From: Sarcocystis neurona
Taxonomy: Eukaryota; Apicomplexa; Conoidasida; Eucoccidiorida; Sarcocystidae
DNA length: 64,000 nt
Reading direction: 5' to 3'
NCBI GenBank assembly: GCA_000727475.1
Contig: KL647313.1
Location: forward strand, 1,159,665 to 1,223,664
Part shown: piece after piece, positions 56,766-64,000 of the stretch
Layout: every line of letters starts with the position of its first letter
How positions within the stretch are numbered: the first letter of the stretch is position 1
Made by a program: the position numbers and the translations under genes
Notes under the pieces: model-generated
Told to the model about the DNA's origin: nothing
The model's database searches: none
Seen by the model: the letters and a program-made list of their open reading frames with translations, nothing else

Positions 56766-59700
56766 CAATGTGCGTGGGTGGCGCGCTGCGCACGCGTAAT
56801 GAGGGTTCACATTCTCGTTTACTCGTACACGTGAATTCTCGAAGACATGCGGAGCACACCACGTAGAGAAGGAATACTGAATTTCAGGGAGGAGAAGGTA
56901 GGGAAATGGATGGAACAAGGAACACTTCTACTTTCGTTGTGGGGGCGCTAAGTAGACAAATGCTGCACAGATAACAAACATGCGACATGCCGTCATATAC
57001 GGATCTTCCATGCCAAGCTCTCTCTCGAAAACAAGCCTTACCCCAAACTGACATGATGAAGAGTAAGATCTACTTTCTGGAGACATCCCTGCGGTGAACG
57101 GTGTGTGCCGCTGTCACAATCTTCACTGTTTGACAGATGTAGACAGACACATACACACATCTCTTCGAAGGCATAAGGTAACGGAATTTCGAGTACTTTG
57201 GCACGAAGCACTGCCCCCTACAGGATTGCTGTTACGATTTGGAGCAGATGGGAATCACCACAGCAGTCTGGCGATGCTATCTTCGTTGTTTCCCAGTATA
57301 CTGCCATGCACAGGGTTCGTCGCGGCTCATGCCAGGGCCTTCGCCCCCAGATCGGTACAAGGAGAGACAGCCAGGGACTATGTAGGGCTGATACTTTGCC
57401 TGGCAAAGGTGAGGCCGAACGTGTACGCGATCCGTGCCGAACACACGGCAGGCGAACTGTTCCCTGGGAGCGGGGGCATGCACGGCTAGCCACAGTATCA
57501 TACACGCACAGGGTACGGCGCGGAACGGCCGCCGGCATTCACGTAGTGCAACAGGCAGTCACAAACGCATGACGAAACAGAATACTTCACACTGGTGTCC
57601 TTGCATTTAGTTCCGTGATCTACCGTACTTTGAATGTGCCTGTAGATCGGCTTCCTTCGTGCGGGTGGAGGTGATAAGGCAGAAGTTGTGCAGTGGCGCA
57701 CAGAGAAGAACAGGGCCCCGACGCAGCTACCCGGAGATCATCAACCAGCCCCACTGGCGATGACTCTGTACGTTGCCCATGAAGGGAAGACAACGGCAAA
57801 CGGTCAAGGGGTCTTTGAACACGCTCAAAAAGGAGACACAGGCATCACTTACTGTGCTTCTTCAGTCGATGACAGCCGCCACAACCAGAAAAGGAAGCTT
57901 ATTTCATGGTATGTGGGGAAGGGAGTAAAACACGCCCTTTCCACGTGGTATGCGGCAACAAGTGCGCGTGCGGATGCTCGAAAGCGCACTGGCCTCGCCG
58001 TGTCTGCTGTTACGCCCGCTGCTGGCTGCTATTACGGCTGCTACTGCAGTGCTGGTGGGTCTATAGGGCTTGGGCTCTTGATGCTGCGCCTGGCACTGCT
58101 GTCGGGGGACCTAACTCGCAGCCGGCTAGTATTCTATGCTGCGAGGTACTCACTTCCGCTGGTGGTGCAGCTGCAGTACCTGCTGCAGCCGTGTTACAGT
58201 GCTGCCCGCGGCAGCTCGTGAGCCTTTAGAGGCCGGTAGACACCGTGAGAGAACCGGTCACGGCAGCAGCTGTAGTTGTCGCAGCGAGGGTTGCTTCTGG
58301 CATGGTCGCAGTTTCCTGAGAGGACGGAGAGAATACCGTCAATGTTTATGAGCCTTCCACCTGCATGATTAAGAGCGCCACAACGCATATCGTTTGGCCG
58401 TGCGCGGTCTAAGAAACAGCTCCTGTACCACCGTGCAACCGCGCTTGCAAATGTCGAGAGCTCTTGTGGTCTAGTCGGTCATTGTTCCTCCTTTTTCTCT
58501 GCCCGCTGTAGACGTGATACTAGCAGCACACGGCAAGCGTCCAGTCCTGAGAGGACACTTTTTATTTCAAGTGAAGGCGCGTCGGAGCTCGCGTATCTTG
58601 TACATGTGGCTGCTGTCGTGTTGTTGTCTGGTGCGGCACCCGTTTCCGCCGGCACAGCCGCCCACCCCCAGCTCCATTACATTTGCGCTAAGGCGTTTCC
58701 TCTGTATGCTGTTGCAGTAGATTGTAGGTGTGGACCAAGGCACTAGGTTTTCAAGCAATAAAGGTGTCGAACACTGTGCTCAGTGAAGGTACTTAGCAGA
58801 GGACGCTTGTGCTGCTCGATAGTCTGCTACCTGCTGCGCATCCTCGTGGACATCAACTCCCTACACTCGTACATTCCTGTTCACTCTGCTCGGAAAAAGC
58901 AAGCAAAGATGGTGCTGTGAAACATCGGTTTGTGTGCTGTCGACGATTCAGCGTCATGGGCAGCAGACATGACAGATGAGGGCTCTACGTCGGGAGGGCC
59001 CACCAGCGAAAGGTGAGTAGTGGCCCAGAATCTGGATTTTTTGTAGTAAGGTATTATCCACATGGTGAACCTCCTTTTGCATCCTGCAAGGCACGCCTAG
59101 CATCCAGCGCAAGGAGAAGGTCATTCATTTAGCATTAGAGTAGAGCCACTCCAAGCCCAACAATGAACGGCCGAATACACAGTATACGGAAGACCGAGCT
59201 AGTGAGTGCTGTTCATGTGTTGAATATTACCCTTTTTTGTTGGTGGTGAAACTGAATTGACTGAAGCTTCAGAAGAAGTCTCCAGCGCAGGCAGCAGCCA
59301 GCTTTGTGTCGCAAGGACACGCGTCAAGATGATGTCAATAGGCGGACGCCTCTGCTGAGAGAAATTCCCCAATAATAGCTGGACTCAGTCCTAGCGCTTG
59401 CGACACTACCACTTACACTAGGAAGAGTAGGGAGGAATAGAAAGGTATGTCGCGTACATCTCAGACGACCAAGCCGACAGGCAAAGCAGAGTGTGTGCGA
59501 CTGCCACATCCACGAGGGGGAACGCGAATCTGGGCTTTTGTGCCCCCGAGTAGGGAATTTCAGACACGATCCATTCCTCTGTGGCGTAAAACAGGACGCA
59601 TGACGCGGTGAGTACCATCAGAAGTACCTCCAGATCCCTGCAGCAGCCACCACGCGACGCAAAATAGAAAGGAGGAGATAGACCTCGCAGCTGCAACACG

Positions 59701-59793
59701 AGCGGTACGCCTGCAGGCTTGCAAAAAGAAGCCAGCGTCGGGGTCCTGCCGTGGAAGACCGGCAGCACCCTGAGTGCAATTACATATCTTCCC

Positions 59794-60195
59794 TGCCTAA
59801 ATCGCCAAACGAGCGTTGCGCACTCCTTGTGTTGCAAGGGATACTTGACGTACTCAATTGGCGTAGACGTTTTCAATTGCAGTGCTCAGATCGCTTCCGT
59901 GCACACGTGTAAGTACACGTGAGCCCACTGCTTTAGATTCCTTCCGGAAAAAACAGATGAACACACCGGCCTGCGACGTGTTCTTCTGTCGGTAGGTTTG
60001 CGAAGCTCGCACAAAGAGGAAGGGCTGCCCTTCCCCTTGTAAGGAACATCTGTATCACTGAGGATATATATACACATCTTTTATGCCAAATTGTCCAAGC
60101 GAGCGTCACGCACTCTTTGCGTCACAAGGGGTACTCAAGTGGAGTGGATTTCTTTAAATGCTGTCCTCAGATCGATTCTGCGCAGAGATGTAAAG
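59794..60195. repeat. diverged direct repeat pair, about 285 bp apart
   Basis: The blocks at 59794-59905 and 60082-60195 share CGAGCG, GCACTC, CAAGGG and TACT strings in the same order and spacing, ending with GCTCAGATCG and CCTCAGATCG. They look like an old local duplication with many point changes. Confidence 0.6.
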
Positions 60196-60483
60196 TCTCA
60201 ATACCAGGGTCACTTTATATGGTGAACAGCAGGAGAGGGACCGTGTCAAAACTGGTGGTGGTGCTTCGTCCGCGACTTCTCCTTGGAGACCTACTTCTTC
60301 AAAGCTTCCACAATAACTAGTTGGCACCACTGACCACAAACTGCACATAGAGGGGACGTTGCAAGCGATCTTGTCGCCGGGAAACGAGGCTTCGGAAAAA
60401 GTGGCACACTTCCACACCTTTTGTGCGGCATCGCTTGCTGAGTCGCCGTCCTCACGCCCGAGAGTGAGTACCCATGCGTATAC

Positions 60484-60719
60484 CTTGCCTCTCCCTCTGC
60501 TACGTGCCTAGCCGCCATCATACGTGAATCTATTCGTCTGCTGCAGGTGGCATTGATCTTCGCTTCTGTTGCAGCTCGTCCCCTTCCGGCGGGGGCTGCA
60601 GCTACTCTGTTGCAGCATGGCTGCTGCTGGGTGGCGTACTTCAGGCCGCTAGCAGAGGGGTAGGACACCGCTGCAACAGCTGCCGCTGCTAGCATTTTCT
60701 GTGGCGCCTTCACTTTCAT
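60484..60719 (-). CDS. possible first exon of a secreted protein
   Basis: An ATG at 60717-60719 starts a segment with signal-peptide character: basic start (MKVKAPQK), a hydrophobic Ala/Val core (MLAAAAVAAVSY) and a small-residue cleavage-like site (PSASG). It is followed by a Cys-containing, Ala-rich mature part and a donor (AAG/GTATAC) at 60484. Coccidian surface and micronemal proteins often begin this way. No downstream exon was identified, so neither family nor function can be assigned. Confidence 0.3.
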
Positions 60720-62414
60720 CTCAACCCCCTCGAGATGCTGCAGGAATGCATTTATTAGTAGATTACAACCACTGCTCCTCTTTATCGTTTCGGTACTTTC
60801 CAACCTGTTTCTGCGGCTCGTCACAGGTTGCCGGACATTAGAAATTGAGTTCAATCGCCGCAGCTGACAGCGCAAGTGCAGCAGCGGCGACAGCTGCAGG
60901 AACAGCAACTGCTTATCTTATGCGAAGTGGCTGAGCGCACGACCAGATACAGAAAAATCCGGCAGCATTGGGCTCCATCGTCTTTCTTCATTGTTGATGT
61001 CATCTTCTTACGAACACACACTAGCGGCGACAGCTCTTGTCATGTCTGGATCTCCCATGTCCACGCGCGCATGCAGTCGCACACGCACACGTATCCCGAT
61101 TTTAACAATACGATCGGCCAGCGCGCCTGTGCGTGCATCCTTCTTATATATCGTTCACTCTGTATTAGGTATGCGTACAGATGCCCATCAGTACGTGTAC
61201 ATACGTCTGGTAGGTGAGAATGCACTTTTCTTGTACATTCCACGTCCCATTCCACAGAGTCTTTGTGGAAAAGAAGTGTGGCTACTGTTGTAGGTAGCCA
61301 ACGAAGGCCAGAAATTCATCGGCAGCAGCTTTCCCTTACCTCTCCGTGTGCTGCTTGTCTTGGGAACCGCTGCACTTCCGCATCCTTCGCTGCCGTGCTT
61401 GCTGTGCTGCGGTCCCTCTTCCCTCCCGCAACGGTATCCTCAATATCAGCACATCCTGGAGCAGCACAAGCCTTCAGACGACACTTATCTCAAAGTCGTG
61501 CTCCGTTCTTCCTTATTTTAGGCTACCGTGCATTGTTTCCTTTTAATTCGTCCTGCAGCGCCGCCGAAGTCTTGCTAGAGCCCCTCTGGTGCAACTCCTG
61601 CTCCGTACTCGCGCGTTACTTTCCCCTCGTCTGATTGCAGCTTCTGTTGCTACTCGTTCTGCTGGTCCTCTAGCTACAGCTACTGCTGCTACAGCTTTTC
61701 GTGTCGTCCCTGCGACTCCCGTTGCCACTGCTAGTGCCCTTGCTGCAAGTGCAGCTGTTGTCTTGTGCCCACGGCGGCGTTAAACGAGGGACGAGCACGG
61801 GCCGCACCCCCCCCAATGCCTCACGTTCGATGTCATGGCAAGTGCCTCGTTCTCTCTTGTTTTTTGTGCGCACAAGAACAAGTTTCTTGTGGACGACAAA
61901 CGGTACGAATATGCCTTACGCATGCCGTTCTCGTCCACTACAGCCCGAAGGTATCTTCATTGGTGAGCGTCCCCTTCGCAGTGATACACAGATGCAGTTG
62001 ACGCGTATATATAAAAAAAGCGTACGTGTGTACTCTCTCTGCCTCGGGCCATAGATAGGCCACGCGCATAAACAAATCCGCACTACAGGAAAGAAAATAA
62101 ACCGCGTATAGCTCTTGCCTCTGGCGGCTGCAGGTACTTACGTGTCTGTGTGTGTGCGTTCCTGTCGACGTCTCGGTGACCGTGCCTCTTCTGTGTGCGG
62201 TCTCACCGGCCTCTGCATCTGCCTCCCAGCAAAAGTTCGTAGAAGTTCCGGGCTCCACAGTACGTGTTTCTCTACATTCGGGCCTCTTCCTCTGCACCGC
62301 AGTCTTCCTGCTGCAGCTTTCCCAGCGCTGTCGTTTATCCGCCTGACTGTCTGACTCGCACTGTTGCTGGTGGCGCTACTTCTCATTCTGCTGACATGCG
62401 CGCGCACGTTCACA

Positions 62415-62445
62415 TACATATATATATATATGTATATATTGGTAC
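62415..62445. repeat. AT-rich microsatellite upstream of AAR2
   Basis: A run of ATAT/TATA units of about 30 bp, roughly 130 bp before the AAR2 start codon. Confidence 0.8.
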
Positions 62446-62568
62446 TGCAAAGAGCTGTCGCGTCCACATGCGGATGGTGTTGGCCGTGGTTCCCGACCAC
62501 TTCAGCAACGTGTATATGCTGGGAACTTGCAGGGGTAACACGTGTTCACAAAGAAGCTTTCCGCCGCG

Positions 62569-64000
62569 ATGAAACCTGCAGCAGAGGAATTACCACGCTC
62601 TGCGGGCTCTATGCTACGCCAGGCCTCGGCGGCAGCAACACCCCTGCCGCGCACGTTGCCGCCGGAAGCAGCAGCGGAGCAACTGGGTAGCTGCACGCTG
62701 CTGTTGCTGGGCCTCCCTACACGAAAAAAGGGGTCAGCAGCAACCTACGACGACGATGAAGAGCTGCAAGTGGGCTTAGACTGCGCCTTGTGGCGTGTGG
62801 GGCCGCAGTTTTGTGGAGTCAAGTGCGTTCAGCCAGGCTGTCACTTGCTTTATTCACGTGTGAGCAAGAGTGAGGTTTCTGCTGCCGAACTTGCAGAACA
62901 CGCAGCTGCAGCTGAGAAGGCCGTCGCCGCCGAAGATGCAGCAGCTGCAGCTGCCTTTCCTGCTGACGGTGCTGCTGCCGACGCTGAGGCTGGCAGCCCT
63001 GCGGTGGACAGCTCCGCCGAAGCGGCACCAGTGCCCCACGAACAGGGGGGCTTCGAGTGTATGTACACCGCAATGCGCGTCGAGGAGGCGATTGGGGAGG
63101 TCGAGCGGGAGAAGCGTGGGGGACTGCAGCAGGCCGAATTCATTTATATGGAGCCACATGCAGTGTGTGTGCGCCAGTGGGACCGACGCGGCAAAAGGTT
63201 TCTCCGCCTAACAGACGAAGACGAGGAGCAGCGCTACGTTCGTGGGGTCAAACGTCTAGAGTTTGATAAGAAACTTGGGGTGTATCCGCAGCAGTTCCGC
63301 GGCGTGTGGGCTCTGCTGACAGACTTCATCTCCCCACAGTGTCTTCGTCGCCTGGAGCCCCTGTCTCGCTCTCCCTTCGCTGCTGCTGCGCTGCCGCTGT
63401 CAGGCGAAGAAGAGCAGCCCCTGAGGCAGCGGCATGAGGAAGCAGAAGCTGCTGGAAGGGCTGCCGACCCTGCTGCTCCGACAGGAGAAGACGCCGCACC
63501 GCAGCGGCGTCCAGAAGAGGAGGAAGAGGAGACGGGAGTGCACTTCTACTTCACAGAAATTCCTGTTGCGCGCACAGCTGCTGTCGCTGCTGCTCGCCGT
63601 GCGGAGGCGCGGGCCAAGCACTGCGGGGCGACGGCTGCAGCAGCAGCAGCAGCGGCAGCAGCAGCGCTCACTGAAGCAGCGGTTGACCGCTCAGATACGC
63701 TCTTGCAGGTGCTGAAGAAGATCAATAAACGCCTGGACGATTTAGAGAACGCGTCCACTCGGAAGCAGTCTGCTGCTGCTGCTTCACGCCGCACTGTTGC
63801 CGAGCTCTTCCTTCATTGTGCGCCCCTGCCGCACAGCGCTGCTGATGCCGCTGCTGCAGTCGCTGCGGCCGCAGTGGAAGAAGAGAGACGCGAAGAAGAA
63901 CGGCTCTGGCGTTCCCTTGCCAGCAGTGAAGCATGTCAAGATTTGCTTGGGGAGGTGCAGCTTTCTTTTCTTGCGTTTCTGCTGGGACAGCGCTACGACG
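62569..64000 (+). CDS. AAR2: AAR2 orthologue (U5 snRNP assembly factor), partial at right edge
   Basis: AAR2 chaperones Prp8 in the cytoplasmic U5 snRNP and is later replaced by the Brr2 helicase. From ATG at 62569 (a second in-frame ATG is at 62611) the frame is open to the end of the window, 477 codons. The N-terminal AAR2 pattern is clear: a hydrophobic strand (CTLLLLGLP), then VGLDCALWRVGPQFCGVK, then PGCHLLYS. Further on are ECMYTAMRVEE and VCVRQWD in the place of the family's FF-h and vvlRWd strands, VYPQQFRGVWALLTDFIS before the linker, HFYFTEIP, DRSDTLLQVLKK, and LLGEVQLSFLAFLLGQRYD, which matches the conserved LLGELQ..FV.FL.GQ.YD block of the C-terminal domain. Poly-Ala and acidic insertions lie between conserved blocks, making it longer than usual. 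No intron is needed in the visible part. The protein continues beyond 64000. Confidence 0.93.
   Translation, partial: MKPAAEELPRSAGSMLRQASAAATPLPRTLPPEAAAEQLGSCTLLLLGLPTRKKGSAATYDDDEELQVGLDCALWRVGPQFCGVKCVQPGCHLLYSRVSKSEVSAAELAEHAAAAEKAVAAEDAAAAAAFPADGAAADAEAGSPAVDSSAEAAPVPHEQGGFECMYTAMRVEEAIGEVEREKRGGLQQAEFIYMEPHAVCVRQWDRRGKRFLRLTDEDEEQRYVRGVKRLEFDKKLGVYPQQFRGVWALLTDFISPQCLRRLEPLSRSPFAAAALPLSGEEEQPLRQRHEEAEAAGRAADPAAPTGEDAAPQRRPEEEEEETGVHFYFTEIPVARTAAVAAARRAEARAKHCGATAAAAAAAAAAALTEAAVDRSDTLLQVLKKINKRLDDLENASTRKQSAAAASRRTVAELFLHCAPLPHSAADAAAAVAAAAVEEERREEERLWRSLASSEACQDLLGEVQLSFLAFLLGQRYD

Larger units (their letters stand above)
56770..62568. other. spacer with Ala-coding repeats and weak exon candidates
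   Basis: GCT/CAG-rich patches (57.9-58.2, 60.6-60.7, 61.6-61.8 kb) give Ala-rich frames on either strand and may be exons. On the minus strand, Ala-rich sequence ends at a good donor (GAA/GTGAGT) at about 58147, but no complete gene could be assembled. A diverged direct repeat joins 59794-59905 with 60082-60195. Otherwise nothing is supported. Confidence 0.4.

Noticed and set aside
57688..58221. Plus ORF of 177 codons
   Set aside because: The second half is a reading of GCT/TGC repeats; the opposite strand has a better Ala-rich frame ending at a good donor.
1..64000. tRNA or rRNA genes
   Set aside because: No cloverleaf with conserved TTC and anticodon-arm bases and no rRNA core sequence was noticed; a covariance-model scan would be decisive.

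Overview
The window looks like nuclear DNA of a coccidian apicomplexan, most likely Eimeria or a close relative. The evidence is the great density of CAG/CTG trinucleotide runs. They encode poly-Gln, poly-Ala and poly-Ser tracts inside real proteins, the trait for which Eimeria genomes are known. Genes are rich in introns with GT/AG junctions, spacers are long and carry AT and CA microsatellites, and there are no operons. No rRNA, tRNA, CRISPR array or complete transposon was recognised.

Layout from left to right. Bases 1-9579 (minus) are one uninterrupted reading frame that runs off the left edge: at least 3,193 codons of a giant Gln/Ala/Ser-rich protein ending in a long coiled coil. Bases 10.1-16.1 kb are mostly non-coding, with a ~100-bp tandem duplication. 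Bases 16127-23383 (minus) hold a multi-exon half-size ABC transporter of the ABCD (peroxisomal fatty-acyl) type with every nucleotide-binding motif. After a spacer, 26928-27907 (minus) holds candidate coding exons of unknown function, and 28019-33137 (minus) holds a circularly permuted GTPase of the YlqF/RbgA/MTG1 family in at least four exons. Bases 35123-36202 (minus) carry an unidentified 359-aa ORF, and 42513-43394 (plus) an unidentified protein with a C-terminal membrane anchor. Several orphan exons lie between 36 and 51 kb. Bases 51707-56469 (minus) hold exons of a bL25 (TL5/Ctc-type) ribosomal protein with a long N-terminal extension, presumably organellar. Bases 62569-64000 (plus) are the N-terminal and central part of an AAR2 orthologue (U5 snRNP assembly factor), cut by the right edge.

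The genes do not form one pathway. The MTG1/YlqF-type GTPase and the bL25 protein would both serve an organellar ribosome, AAR2 serves the spliceosome, and the ABCD transporter would serve fatty-acyl import into a peroxisome-like compartment. Exon borders were inferred by eye from open frames, GT/AG consensus, phase agreement and family alignment; transcripts are needed where I say a join is unresolved. No convincing new multi-gene system was found. The most notable item is the giant repeat-built protein at the left end.
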